A stretch of 64,000 nucleotides of DNA from Granulicella aggregans (GCF_014203275.1 NZ_JACHIP010000002.1:558001-622000), one strand, 5' to 3'; positions 44,869 through 53,603 are shown, counted from the first letter of the stretch. The notes: generated from the letters alone by a model not told the origin. Numbers and translations: made by a program.

Positions 44869-45546
44869 ATGGAAGGCAAGTTTGTCGCCTACTACCGCGT
44901 ATCCACGAAACGGCAGGGAATATCAGGCCTCGGACTAGAGGCTCAACGGCAAGCCGTCCACCAGTACCTCAATGGAGGGAGGTGGAAGCTGCTGTCGGAA
45001 CTTACAGAAGTGGAAACCGGCAAGCGGAACGACAGGCCGCAGCTAGAGCAGGCACTCGGTCTCTGTCGCCTTCATAAAGCGACGCTGGTCATCGCCAAGC
45101 TGGATCGTCTCGCGCGTAACGTGAACTTCATTTCGTCGCTGATGGAGTCAAAGGTAGATTTCATTGCCGTCGACTTCCCCACTGCCAACCGCCTCACGGT
45201 GCATATCCTTGCTGCGGTTGCGGAGCATGAGGCAGAGATGATCTCCACTAGGACAAAGGCTGCGCTCGTTGCTGCAAAGGCGCGCGGTACGGTTCTCGGC
45301 GGGCAGCGTGGGGATCACAAGCTCAACCACCGCAGAGGAAACCGCTTGAGCGCTAGGGTCAGAGGTGCCACGGCGTCGAAGAGAGCGTTAGACCTACTGC
45401 CCATCATTGCTTCGATCAAGGCTGCCGGCGCTACGTCCCTGCACGGCATTGCTCAGGAACTCAATGAGCGGGCTATACCAACGGCAAGAGGCGGCGAGTG
45501 GAGTGCGGTCCAGGTCAGCCGCGTGCTGGCTCGTGCCGAAAACTGA
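44869..45546 (+). CDS. Serine recombinase (resolvase/invertase family)
   Basis: 225 residues; ATG 44869 has GGAG six bases upstream. The N-terminal catalytic domain has YYRVSTKRQ with the nucleophile Ser, followed by LVIAKLDRLARNVNFISSLM and the EHEAEMISTRTKAAL helix. A C-terminal helix-turn-helix lies around ASIKAAGATSLHGIAQELNE. Enzymes of this size resolve or invert DNA at specific sites. The repeats at 45675-45887 just downstream could be its targets. In a tRNA-integrated island it may serve multimer resolution. Confidence 0.88.
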   Translation: MEGKFVAYYRVSTKRQGISGLGLEAQRQAVHQYLNGGRWKLLSELTEVETGKRNDRPQLEQALGLCRLHKATLVIAKLDRLARNVNFISSLMESKVDFIAVDFPTANRLTVHILAAVAEHEAEMISTRTKAALVAAKARGTVLGGQRGDHKLNHRRGNRLSARVRGATASKRALDLLPIIASIKAAGATSLHGIAQELNERAIPTARGGEWSAVQVSRVLARAEN

Positions 45547-45674
45547 AATCCGAAACCTGGATCACGATGGTTGCCGCAAATCGGCGAGGACATGAAGTCA
45601 GGCGACCTTCACCCCTATGCGGTCCATTTACTGGAATCCGGTTGTCCAATCGCTGTCCAATTCGGTCTCTAAAA

Positions 45675-45887
45675 CTTTCGTAGTCACACACACACACAAC
45701 AACTTATTTACTAAACAGACAGACAGGGGTGTGCATGAGAATTGACTACGTAAGTTCTACACATATTGAAAACAAAGCACTTCCTTCCAAACTTCCGTAG
45801 TCATCGTTTGACTACGAAAGATTTTCCTGCGCTGCGCAGGCTCGTATTTCCAACTTCCGTAGTCATCGTTTGACTACGAAAGATTTT
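45675..45887. repeat. Family of CTTYCGTAGTCA repeats (candidate origin, res site or terminators)
   Basis: Two identical 36-base copies (45790-45825 and 45852-45887) each contain CTTCCGTAGTCA-N5-TGACTACGAAAG, an inverted pair. Single related half-sites lie at 45675-45686 (CTTTCGTAGTCA) and 45743-45754 (TGACTACGTAAG). The stretch also holds a CA-dinucleotide run and AT-rich DNA. It sits between the convergent recombinase and primase genes. The hairpins end in GATTTT, so bidirectional terminators are possible, but the lone half-sites fit iterons or recombinase sites better. Confidence 0.6.
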
Positions 45888-45894
45888 GCGAGCG

Positions 45895-48159
45895 TCAGCG
45901 AATCCAACTCAGCGTCTGAGACCGTCGCCCCTTGGTGGGTATTGTCTCGGCTGTGACGTAGCCTTCGGCTATGAGGTTCTGGACTGCGCGGTCGAATATG
46001 GTCAACCCGAACCTCACGCCGTTGACTTGTTTGTACAGGTCGCTCCGCTTTACGGACAGCTTTCGCTCGAAGACTTTCTTGATGGCTGCTTCGACGTGCG
46101 CCGGTACGTTGTCTGCGCTTGAGGGCCTATTCTGGCAACGGATAATGTACTGATACTTCGCGAGCTTGATTGCGCGCGCGATGATGTCCTTATCGATCAA
46201 TACGCGCCGCATCCCCTCTAGCTGATTTGGGGCCGGACGATCCAAGAGCCACGCTAGGTGAAGAGCATTCCTCTGGACCTGAACTCCAAGCCGCCCGGCG
46301 ACATCGGCATCCTGATCCGGTTGCGCCCGAAGCCATGCTGTCCAGCCTTCGAGTTCCGCGTCTGCCTCTGTTGTGAACTCAGCTTCCACGGGCGTCTTCT
46401 CAAGCCGGATGACCCTCTGGATAAAGTCGTCGCGCCATCCTGTTAGGTCGGGGTCTTGAAGTCTAGGCACGATCTTCGTGTTGTCAGAAACCACGAGATT
46501 GAGCCGCGAGAAGAGCCCGGAACCTACCGCACCCGTTCGTTGGAACATGCTATCCCACTTGTCGGGCGTCGTATTGGCAAGGATCGAAAGATGGGCCGCC
46601 CCACCGCTGGCCTTCCGCCCTCGGGTGATATTCGACGGTGCGCGGACACTGCTATCGAAAAGAGTGTTTACGTTTGAAAGGAAACTTTGGCCGCTCCCGC
46701 CTATGGAGAACTTTTCAATGATCTGCGACAACTCATCTGCAAATATGAGGATGCGCTGGTACTCTGCGAACGTCTCCACGAGTCCCGTGCCACTGCCAAA
46801 CTCCCCCACAAAGCAGCCGATGTTGCTGTCCCGAGGCTCGCCGGATGAGTAAAGGAGAGAGTGCGGAAATACGCCTAGAGCCCATCCGGTTGCCGTAGAT
46901 TTGCCACTGCCCGCACCGCCGATGTTCGCCGTGTAAAACCTTGCTTCAATCCCCGCCATTCGCCAAAGCCGCAGTTGCGATCCGACGATCGCTCCGGTCA
47001 CGGTCTTCAACGATTCAATAAAATACTCCTGCGTAATATGGTTCCCTACGGAGCATCGCCGGGCAAACTCTGCGTATTCAGTTCCGTCCCACGCGTCCAA
47101 GGGGTACGTCTCCGGCTCGATGATGGAGCTGGTCAGACTTTCGACAACGTGTTCCACGAGTGTGTTGCCTGTTTCCTTCTTCAACTCCTCAAGCCATTCA
47201 GTGGCTCGTAAGTTGTCCGCCTGGTAGAAATCGCCGAAATCTTTGAAGCCTGGCAGGGTCGCGACGGTAACCGGAAAGTCAGCCAACATCTTTTGAAGTC
47301 TCTCCATCGCCTGCTGTCCGCTTGGGTCGGAGTCGGGTATCAGTACGACGCGGCTGAAGGTGTCAGTTACCCACTTGAGGTCGGCAGCAAAGTCCAAAGT
47401 TGCCGGATCAGGAACGCCAGCAGTGCCCAATATGGCGACAGCTTCCACGCCGAGGGATTTTAGCAGAGCCTTTTCATGCTCGCCTTCCGCGATGAAAAGA
47501 AGATCGGCAAAGGGGTCCATGATGTCGTCGCACCCGTACAAGAAGTCGCACTTCGACGACCCTTTGACTTGAGTCCACTTCACATCATCGGTAGGCTCGA
47601 TCTTTCGAAACTTGACTCCGACGAGTTCGCCGCTGTGGAATCGCGGGATGACGATAGACTCGCTGCGAGCATCGAAGCCCCAAGACAGCCGCTCCGCGAT
47701 CTCAGGCGCGATGCCCCTTCGGTGTAAGTAATTTCCCGCCGCACTAAACGGTTCGCGACACTCTTCGCTTAGTGCTTTTTGCCATGCCGCAATCTGTTCA
47801 TCCGGTACCTGTGGCCTTTTTATCGGCGTGATGATTGGCGCGGGTGGTGGGGGAGTTCCCGGCTTCATATCGCCGCAGAACTCGCGGAATATCCGATCCG
47901 CTTCGGTGAAATCCACATGCTGAACCTGTTCGATTAAGTCCAAGACATCGCCTGCCGCATTGCATCCGTGGCAGCGGAACTTCCAAATTCCTTTGTCTAG
48001 GAAAACACTGAGCGATGCCTTGTTGTCGCTATGACTCGGCATGACGCATCGCGCCGACCAACTCTGTCCCGATGGTTTGAGGCCTCTGATGTGGCTCTTG
48101 AAATAGGGGAGTGAAAAATGAAGTCTGAGGTCTGCGAGACTATCGTGCGTTGCGTACAT
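45895..48159 (-). CDS. Primase-helicase replication protein (CHC2 zinc finger, TOPRIM, DUF3987-like ATPase)
   Basis: 754 residues from ATG 48159; TTG 48180 is an alternative. The N-terminal CHC2-type zinc finger (CVMPSHSDNKASLSVF ... FRCHGCNAAGDVLDLI) is followed by a TOPRIM domain (LLFIAEGEHEKALLKSLG, VVLIPDSDPSG), then a P-loop ATPase with Walker A IGGAGSGKST (about 420) and ILIFADELSQ as a Walker B-like strand, and a C-terminal winged-helix-like tail. It should prime and unwind the excised island for replication. Its start overlaps the stop of a 57-residue gene, so it belongs to a small replication operon. Confidence 0.9.
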   Translation of the reverse strand: MYATHDSLADLRLHFSLPYFKSHIRGLKPSGQSWSARCVMPSHSDNKASLSVFLDKGIWKFRCHGCNAAGDVLDLIEQVQHVDFTEADRIFREFCGDMKPGTPPPPAPIITPIKRPQVPDEQIAAWQKALSEECREPFSAAGNYLHRRGIAPEIAERLSWGFDARSESIVIPRFHSGELVGVKFRKIEPTDDVKWTQVKGSSKCDFLYGCDDIMDPFADLLFIAEGEHEKALLKSLGVEAVAILGTAGVPDPATLDFAADLKWVTDTFSRVVLIPDSDPSGQQAMERLQKMLADFPVTVATLPGFKDFGDFYQADNLRATEWLEELKKETGNTLVEHVVESLTSSIIEPETYPLDAWDGTEYAEFARRCSVGNHITQEYFIESLKTVTGAIVGSQLRLWRMAGIEARFYTANIGGAGSGKSTATGWALGVFPHSLLYSSGEPRDSNIGCFVGEFGSGTGLVETFAEYQRILIFADELSQIIEKFSIGGSGQSFLSNVNTLFDSSVRAPSNITRGRKASGGAAHLSILANTTPDKWDSMFQRTGAVGSGLFSRLNLVVSDNTKIVPRLQDPDLTGWRDDFIQRVIRLEKTPVEAEFTTEADAELEGWTAWLRAQPDQDADVAGRLGVQVQRNALHLAWLLDRPAPNQLEGMRRVLIDKDIIARAIKLAKYQYIIRCQNRPSSADNVPAHVEAAIKKVFERKLSVKRSDLYKQVNGVRFGLTIFDRAVQNLIAEGYVTAETIPTKGRRSQTLSWIR

Positions 48160-48313
48160 GGGCGGGATAATCCTCGTCAACTTTGAACTGTTTGGTGTGG
48201 CGGATCAGTATCGGTTTGCCGTCTTTGAGGTCGATCTCAATTGCGCCCCAAGACCGGGCTAGGGCGGCATCTGAGAGAAGATCTTCGAGTTGTTTGAGGA
48301 TTCTGGTTTGCAT
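48140..48313 (-). CDS. Small protein, DUF2292-like (57 aa)
   Basis: ATG 48313 has GAGG six bases upstream; the gene overlaps the primase start by 20 bases. The product (ILKQLEDLLSDAALARSWGA, then IEIDLKDGKPILIRHT) matches the helix plus two-strand pattern of DUF2292 proteins. Role unknown, probably regulatory. Confidence 0.55.
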   Translation of the reverse strand: MQTRILKQLEDLLSDAALARSWGAIEIDLKDGKPILIRHTKQFKVDEDYPAHVRNAR

Positions 48314-48538
48314 TGTTGGCCTCGTGGTCGTCCACTGAATTGCTGGCTAATTCAATGGGATTTGAATCTCTAAAAACGGTCAATAAGGTGCGCGCTAAGT
48401 GAACTCGCGACTGTTCGAACAGGCCTTCGCAGGAGGGCAGATAGTAAGGCTACTGGCTATCAGACAGGGGCCGCCGAAGCCGCCACGGGCACGCTAGAGG
48501 GTCGAAAAAATAAATATTCGACCCGCCGAATCGTGGCT

Positions 48539-48757
48539 TCAAAAAGTCGGATTGAATGCGAACGCGGCCATTCGTAAATGCTTCAAGCTGTAATGAACGT
48601 CATCCGGATCAAGGTCCAGAGCTTCGCTCAACTCAGCGACCAGTTTCCGGTCAGGGATCTGGTGGGGATTGAACGCGCCGATTTTCGCAAGGATCGAGGT
48701 GATGACCTTGCAGTCGAGGGAGTTGAGGGGAAACGACTTGGTAGCAAAACTGGACAT
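48539..48757 (-). CDS. Small island protein (72 aa)
   Basis: ATG 48757 has GGAG four bases upstream, favouring it over much longer in-frame starts. The product is mostly helical (SLDCKVITSILAKIGAFNPH, LVAELSEALDLDPDDVHYSL) and looks like a small winged-helix or replication accessory protein. The family is not recognised. Confidence 0.6.
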   Translation of the reverse strand: MSSFATKSFPLNSLDCKVITSILAKIGAFNPHQIPDRKLVAELSEALDLDPDDVHYSLKHLRMAAFAFNPTF

Positions 48758-48923
48758 AGAACTCCGAACGTAGGTGGGATTAGTGGTGCGGTGGGGTACG
48801 AGGCGGGAAGTTTGGTAGAGCGGAGGGTTGGGCGGGTGGCGAAAACCGAGGGCGGTTCTCAAGCCAAGCCTTTCAGAGGGTCCGGGGAACTCCGGGATGC
48901 GCTCGAAACGGGCTTTTGGGATT

Positions 48924-49193
48924 CTACACGCCGGCTGCGTCTGCGACCAGTCGAGCGATGGTGTACGGAGTGACGGTCTCATCGTGGTATGCGCGCAAAT
49001 GTTCTTTTGCTGCATCGCAAACGCGATCAAACACGGGAAGGTTGCGGTCGTGACGCGTGCGATATATACGCCGCCATGTGGGCACACAACGGACGCAAGA
49101 GAGCGCAAACACGTCGTTCTCTTGCGACTCTAGGCGGACCCCGTAGTCGGCGAGCGTCTGTCTATTCAAGAGATGCACCCTCGGTGCGGCCAA
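48924..49193 (-). CDS. Small island protein with CVRC motif (89 aa)
   Basis: TTG 49193 is preceded by GGAG four bases upstream, and the gene overlaps the ribbon-helix-helix gene by 32 bases. It contains CVRC and a helical end (TVTPYTIARLVADAAGV). No family is recognised; the overlap and ribosome site support it. Confidence 0.55.
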   Translation of the reverse strand: MAAPRVHLLNRQTLADYGVRLESQENDVFALSCVRCVPTWRRIYRTRHDRNLPVFDRVCDAAKEHLRAYHDETVTPYTIARLVADAAGV

Positions 49194-49335
49194 GACTCTC
49201 CAAGCCTTGCCGGATGAAGGACCTGACGTGCAATGAAACGGGTTGATCGGTTTCGAAGGCGAGAAGGCGAAGCTGTTGTTTCAGGGGCGCCGGCAGGTAG
49301 ACGATCAGCGCCCGGCTTTGGGGAGGCGATGGCAT
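49162..49335 (-). CDS. Ribbon-helix-helix (CopG/Arc-like) protein (57 aa)
   Basis: ATG 49335, with AAGGA nine bases upstream. The product contains RALIVYLPAPLKQQLRLLAF then ETDQPVSLHVRSFIRQGLES, the beta-strand plus two helices of CopG-type DNA-binding proteins. As first gene of the replication operon it is a candidate copy-number repressor acting on the AT-rich region immediately upstream. Confidence 0.7.
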   Translation of the reverse strand: MPSPPQSRALIVYLPAPLKQQLRLLAFETDQPVSLHVRSFIRQGLESLGRTEGASLE

Positions 49336-49605
49336 ATAGTTGAATCCTTGTTTTGGGATAAAGGTGTGTACTAGGTGATACGATCCAAAAAATCGTTTGG
49401 TAGTACCCCTTTGTATAAATCCTGTGGAAAATTAGGCCGGCTAGGCCTTTGATATCGACTCAAACTATTGAAATAAAGTCACTTGTAAGTGTCCATAAAA
49501 TAGCCAAATAAATTTGGCCATAAAACCAATTTGAGTTATAAAATGCGACCTTGACATGTGAGTTGGGCCGGGCTAATCTCCTTCCATCACCAAGGAGGTT
49601 CCAAC
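49336..49605. promoter_or_regulatory. AT-rich divergent control region
   Basis: 270 bases, the most AT-rich of the island, between the replication operon and the gene at 49606. It contains GCCAAAT-AA-ATTTGGC (49503-49518) and AGGCC-GGCTA-GGCCT near 49434. Likely promoters and operator for the ribbon-helix-helix protein; an origin is possible. Confidence 0.45.
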
Positions 49606-50034
49606 TTGTCCGAGCATCGACTTCATCTCGTCCCCCAAGCCGCCCCAACTTTCACCACCAAGCCGCCCCGCCGTGGCCGCCGTCGACAAGACTTACCGGA
49701 TCACACCTTCTTCGCCAAACGCAGCTTGCTGTTTCTCGAACTGAACCTGCGCGATCTGCGCGAAGTTGCGGTCAAGTCTGCTGAAGATGTGGAACAGGAT
49801 TGGAAGAACTACAAGAACACCGATGACCTAGGCCATATCACTCGGTTCTGCGGCGTCATGGAAACGTGGATGGCCGCCGCCTACGAACTCAACGCAAGAG
49901 GATACATCGCACCGGCATGGCCGAAACGGGAAGAACACCACGGGGAGTATTTGAGAATTCACGCCGACGGCCCCGCCGCGATTGAAGAGCTAGACACAGA
50001 GCTTCTGAGGCAAGTCGGTATCACGATGAACTGA
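49606..50034 (+). CDS. Island protein of unknown function (142 aa)
   Basis: Start TTG 49606 has a near-perfect AAGGAGG seven bases upstream, so the longer frame from 49558 is rejected. The product has a Pro/Arg-rich N-terminus, then helical segments (LFLELNLRDLREVAVKSAED, ITRFCGVMETWMAAAYELNA). No domain is recognised. Confidence 0.65.
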   Translation: MSEHRLHLVPQAAPTFTTKPPRRGRRRQDLPDHTFFAKRSLLFLELNLRDLREVAVKSAEDVEQDWKNYKNTDDLGHITRFCGVMETWMAAAYELNARGYIAPAWPKREEHHGEYLRIHADGPAAIEELDTELLRQVGITMN

Positions 50035-50201
50035 GGCGAGGGCGGTGGCTCTGGTCAATGAGTCCAATAAGTGGAGAGCAGTTGGGGCCGTTGCAAACGC
50101 TCTCCTTCTTCAGCGCAGACATACGGCGCGAAGTTGCCAGTATTGTCACTGGCGCCATCATCCATCAACTCCCGCCAGATGAATGACGTGGATCCTCAGG
50201 A

Positions 50202-50390
50202 TCAGGCCTTTTGTGTTGAGTAGGTACGTCGATCTGTGAGAGGAAGAGCAATTGAATTGAAGTGTTCAGGATGCTCGGCCAGATAGCTCTCAACGGCTTC
50301 AAGCATTGCCTGCGCATCAGGCGTGAGGAGACTGTCTGTTGATTCATCGTACGATTTTTCAATGACTTCGCTTGAAATGTGGCGGCCCAT
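50202..50390 (-). CDS. Small acidic island protein (62 aa)
   Basis: AGGAG lies six bases before ATG 50390. The sequence (ISSEVIEKSYDESTDSLL, AQAMLEAVESYLAEHPEHF) is acidic and helical; an antitoxin-like size but no DNA-binding motif visible. No toxin gene is adjacent. Confidence 0.55.
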   Translation of the reverse strand: MGRHISSEVIEKSYDESTDSLLTPDAQAMLEAVESYLAEHPEHFNSIALPLTDRRTYSTQKA

Positions 50391-50786
50391 GTTGCGCTCC
50401 TAGGTGGACAATGACGATCTACGAGCAGGCCAACATTAGAATACTGCGGGGCGCAATTTGGCAAGAGTCCTCTCCCTCCAAGAGGCGATCTCGGGGATCC
50501 GCAATAGTCGGATTACGAAAGATAGGTGGAACGGCATACGGCCCGACCGGAGTCAGCCGAATCGAATCTCCTATGACGTACCTACACTTCCCGTTCCGCT
50601 TTCCCCTTTCCTCTTGCGCTCTTCGGTCCGGCGATTGCAGCCGCATTTGTCGTCTTCATTGCTCCGCTTTTTGAGATCCAGAACGTAACTCCGCAAGCGC
50701 GGATAAACCCGACAATGCTGGACCTTTAGGATCGCCACACGCGATTCAAAGCCGTAAGACATCGTCAGCATTCAAAGTGAGGGCTT
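50391..50786. other. Non-coding stretch
   Basis: About 400 bases with only unconvincing frames on either strand (no ribosome sites, basic low-complexity translations). No repeat or RNA gene was seen. Confidence 0.45.
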
Positions 50787-50960
50787 ATGAGTACAGACTT
50801 CAGCTTCGCCGAAGCACTAGAGATTTTGCGCTCCCATGGACACACGGTTGGGGCGGCTGCGGCCAACCCTGCACGCGAGCCGATGGTCTACGTCGACGAC
50901 GACTTCTTGACTCCGAACGAGGTCCTCGATTTGGCAAAAGCCGAGCAGAGCAAGCCGTGA
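50787..50960 (+). CDS. Small island protein (57 aa)
   Basis: GAGG precedes ATG 50787 by four bases. The product starts MSTDFSFAEALEILRSHGHT and contains MVYVDDDFLTPNEVLDLAKA. Compact, acidic, likely helical; function unknown. Confidence 0.6.
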   Translation: MSTDFSFAEALEILRSHGHTVGAAAANPAREPMVYVDDDFLTPNEVLDLAKAEQSKP

Positions 50961-51051
50961 CGGACGTAAGCGGCAGCGCATCACGGTTGGTTTTATGTTC
51001 CGGGCGCTGTGGGCGCGACTGAAACAGTACGCCAGTAGACTGGCTTAAGCC

Positions 51052-51264
51052 ATGTCTCTTCGTTATCACTTAATAACTACCGTTCACGTCGCCAAGTACG
51101 AAGGACTTCGCAAAGTTTGGGGTCTGGCCGGGATCGCCCAGGATGTCGACGACTGCCTCTTGTTTGTCCAGGACAAGCCGCGCACAGCAGCGCAAGCCGA
51201 AAGGTTATCCGCGCTCCAAGCTTCGGTCCGCGCCGGCAGGCTAGACAATCCCCGCCGTCCCTAG
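51052..51264 (+). CDS. Small island protein (70 aa)
   Basis: ATG 51052 lies at the end of a palindrome (GGCTTAAGCC) that may influence initiation; no strong ribosome site. The product (LITTVHVAKYEGLRKVWGLA ... SALQASVRAGRLDNPRRP) has a helix-helix pattern. Unknown function, probably co-transcribed with the gene at 50787. Confidence 0.5.
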   Translation: MSLRYHLITTVHVAKYEGLRKVWGLAGIAQDVDDCLLFVQDKPRTAAQAERLSALQASVRAGRLDNPRRP

Positions 51265-51309
51265 ATGCGCTGTGGCTTTGATGGATGGGGTGCTACGTAG
51301 GAGTAGATT

Positions 51310-51363
51310 TCACGCGTTATCCAGCATCCCCGAACCGTTGTTCCGCACATCGCCGACGGCATC
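51310..51363 (-). pseudogene. Remnant of a SRAP-type C-terminal tail
   Basis: Immediately after the stop of the next gene, the same frame reads DAVGDVRNNGSGMLDNA and stops. This closely matches the end of the intact SRAP protein at 52015 (NQAVGNVRNNGPEMLIGEP) at both protein and DNA level. A leftover of a second SRAP copy or of a local duplication. Confidence 0.55.
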
Positions 51364-51735
51364 TCAGTGGATGAGAACATCCGGCACATCGAGACCGGGA
51401 ACGCGGTCGTCTCCTTCGTTCACCGGTTCACGAAAGACTACGGCGGGATGTGGGGCCGATATCCATTCGCGATCCAGTTCGTCCTCGTCCATTTCCGTCA
51501 TGCCGAGACGGAGCGCCCAGAAACCTTTCCCGCGAATCATTGCCGGTTCGAGCGGCTCAAAGAACAGTCGGATGCTCGTAGGGAGGGCAGCAAGCGCGTC
51601 CTCGCGGTCAAAAGAGCGGAATGGTGCCGGACGTTTCCAAGCTTTATTCACAGACTGCAACCAGTAGTGCTCCGGCTTGAAGACATCGCCGTCAAACTCG
51701 CTTCCTAGAAAAACTAAGCAAGTGATACTCCGCAT
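51364..51735 (-). CDS. Island protein of unknown function (123 aa)
   Basis: ATG 51735 has AAGGAG three bases upstream; a longer frame from 51750 is less likely. It begins MRSITCLVFLGSEFDGDVF and contains FDREDALAALPTSIRLFFEP. No family is recognised. It follows the gene at 51766 closely and has an apparent duplicated tail sequence after its stop. Confidence 0.6.
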   Translation of the reverse strand: MRSITCLVFLGSEFDGDVFKPEHYWLQSVNKAWKRPAPFRSFDREDALAALPTSIRLFFEPLEPAMIRGKGFWALRLGMTEMDEDELDREWISAPHPAVVFREPVNEGDDRVPGLDVPDVLIH

Positions 51736-51765
51736 ATGCTCCTTAATCATTTGCTCAATTCCTTC

Positions 51766-51999
51766 CTAAGCCTCGTTGCAATTGTCGCAAGTCGAATAGT
51801 GCTGACAGAACGCCATCCATAACGGATTTCGCTTGAAACCTGGGTGTGCCGGATCGTTGAAGTTCACCCGCTCTGCGAGTGCGTAAAGGGTCGGTGATGC
51901 TTGGGCGAATTTTAGAAGGAGTTCAAGCCCTTGCTGGCACGCTGGGGGTTCCTCCGACATGATCCAGACTCGCATCGTTTCTTGTTCTTGTTCGGTCAT
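51766..51999 (-). CDS. Small protein ending in HY-x2-CDNC (77 aa)
   Basis: GGGAGG lies five bases before ATG 51999. The C-terminus FCQHYSTCDNCNEA and an N-terminal MSEEPPACQQGLELLLKF match a second small protein at 55087 (IPACDKGMELAQAF ... EHYGGCDNCSENA). His/Cys placement suggests a metal site or a tag-like conserved end. Function unknown. Confidence 0.62.
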   Translation of the reverse strand: MTEQEQETMRVWIMSEEPPACQQGLELLLKFAQASPTLYALAERVNFNDPAHPGFKRNPLWMAFCQHYSTCDNCNEA

Positions 52000-52014
52000 A
52001 TCTGCCTCCCGATC

Positions 52015-52728
52015 TTAGGGCCGCGAAACCGTATTGACCAGCGGCTCGCCAATCAACATCTCCGGCCCGTTGTTTCGAACATTGCCGACAGCCTGATTAG
52101 CCGGTTCCATCTCCATCTCGTCTGATTCGAACGGTCGTAGCAGATCAATCGGCGGTTGTTCGGTGACATCGCGTGCTAGCCAGCGGTCGTAGTCGCGGTT
52201 ATGGAGGATCACCGGCATTCGAGTGTGTATTGAGGACATGAGTTCGTTCGCCTCGGTGGTCACGATGGAGAAGGACTGTAGCCAACCGCCGCCCGGGTCT
52301 TTCCATGCGTCCCACAAGCCCGCAAATGCGAACAACGATGAATCCGCGACGGTGAAGACGTATGGCTTTCGGGTCTTCGCGTCGATCTTGTGCCACTCAT
52401 AGAAGCCGGATACGGGAACAAGACAGCGGCGTTTCTGGAACGGCTCGCGCCATGTTGGGCTACTGAGGATTGTTTCAGCCCTCGCGTTGATTGTGGACAT
52501 ACCCTTCAAGTCGGACAGTTGCTTCGTAAAAAACGGGATCAAGCCCCATCGCATCATCACCAATTCGCGACCCGCTTCGTCTTTGCTCTCTCGGATGACG
52601 GGCTGAAAGGTCGAAGGGGCGATGTTGTAATCGTCCGGCGGCATGGCAAGGGTGCTGATGTCATTCCGGATGTGGAACGCTTCTGCTATGCGTTGTTTGT
52701 CGGATTTACGAATATAACGTCCGCACAT
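52015..52728 (-). CDS. SRAP/HMCES-type abasic-site DNA-crosslinking protein
   Basis: 237 residues from ATG 52728, fixed because the family requires Cys at position 2 (MCGRYIRKS). Other active-site elements are present: Asn in DDYNIAPSTFQPVI, Glu in VPVSGFYEWHK and His in SSIHTRMPVILHN. SRAP proteins bind abasic sites in single-stranded DNA and form a thiazolidine crosslink through Cys2. On a replicating island it may protect single-stranded intermediates. It follows the membrane gene at 52737 by eight bases. Confidence 0.9.
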   Translation of the reverse strand: MCGRYIRKSDKQRIAEAFHIRNDISTLAMPPDDYNIAPSTFQPVIRESKDEAGRELVMMRWGLIPFFTKQLSDLKGMSTINARAETILSSPTWREPFQKRRCLVPVSGFYEWHKIDAKTRKPYVFTVADSSLFAFAGLWDAWKDPGGGWLQSFSIVTTEANELMSSIHTRMPVILHNRDYDRWLARDVTEQPPIDLLRPFESDEMEMEPANQAVGNVRNNGPEMLIGEPLVNTVSRP

Positions 52729-52736
52729 TGTGTGAA

Positions 52737-53603
52737 TTATTTCTGAATCTCTGGCTTGCATTGGCTCGGCCCAGCAGTCAGCGTGCGGGCAAAGGGATAG
52801 GTGTTGCAAAAGGCGACATCGTGGGCGGCGCCAAAGATATCGGAGTAGTGAATGTTGCCTTGCACAACATAACCGCTTCCCGGCATCGACGCTGTGCTCA
52901 ACATTGCGGCAATCTCCCTGGACTCCGGTGGCGCATGGATGAAGCACTCGTCGCTTGCGTCCTTCCCCAATGCGCCGCTTATCTTAGAACCCTTGCAAGC
53001 GGAAAGGTTCGACACCCGAATCGATTGTTTGCCGGTTTGAATGACGCCGGAAACCACTATATCCGCAGCCGGTGTTTGGCCAAAGTTCTTATAGACAACC
53101 CGTGCGCAAGACTGGTTCTGTCCCTTTGGCGAGTCGGTACAAGGGAATAGTCCGTTTGGGTCAAACACCGAGTAGACATACGCCCTTTCTGCAATGTGCA
53201 GCGAGTCCCTTGCGGCATCGCTTCCGTAAACCGTTGCTCTAACCTCTCCCTGAGTTGCGAGTGCTGTTTCTTTTGTCGCCAATGCCTGCCGATCCAATCT
53301 TGCTACCGCCTCGTCTATGCCCTTGTTGATCGACTGGGCGCTGGCGGAGAAGTCGGTGGCTGCTTGGGCGTTCCTCTCGGCGGCCCTGGCGGATATCTTG
53401 GCGGCCTCGATTAGTTGGTTAGTCTGTGTCGTGGTGCTGTTGTTGTTCTTCCACGAAGTAAAGAGTTGGGTGCCCGAGAATCCGGCGATGACCAGCGCAA
53501 GTAATAGCTCTATGTGCCGGTCTGGCTTCTCATTTAGTAGCTGACTCCAGTAGCTTTTGCGCTCTCTGGATGTGCCGACCGCCCCTGTCTCAATCTCGCT
53601 CAT
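52737..53603 (-). CDS. Membrane-anchored coiled-coil protein, same layout as 41265
   Basis: 288 residues: a cytoplasmic N-terminus, a hydrophobic helix (IELLLALVIAGFSGTQLFTS), a helical Ala/Gln-rich segment (about 55-125) and a beta-rich C-terminal domain with cysteines (FPCTDSPKGQNQSCARVVYK). ATG overlaps the upstream stop (ATGA). It shares architecture, not obvious sequence identity, with the 41265 product. Function unknown. Confidence 0.7.
   Translation of the reverse strand: MSEIETGAVGTSRERKSYWSQLLNEKPDRHIELLLALVIAGFSGTQLFTSWKNNNSTTTQTNQLIEAAKISARAAERNAQAATDFSASAQSINKGIDEAVARLDRQALATKETALATQGEVRATVYGSDAARDSLHIAERAYVYSVFDPNGLFPCTDSPKGQNQSCARVVYKNFGQTPAADIVVSGVIQTGKQSIRVSNLSACKGSKISGALGKDASDECFIHAPPESREIAAMLSTASMPGSGYVVQGNIHYSDIFGAAHDVAFCNTYPFARTLTAGPSQCKPEIQK

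Noticed and set aside
45790..45887. Two 36-bp repeats as a CRISPR array
   Set aside because: Only two copies with a 26-base spacer, internal dyad, no cas genes; better explained as iteron, res or terminator dyads.
49460..49648. Minus-strand frame of 62 codons in the AT-rich control region
   Set aside because: Overlaps the ribosome site and start of the gene at 49606; no ribosome site of its own.
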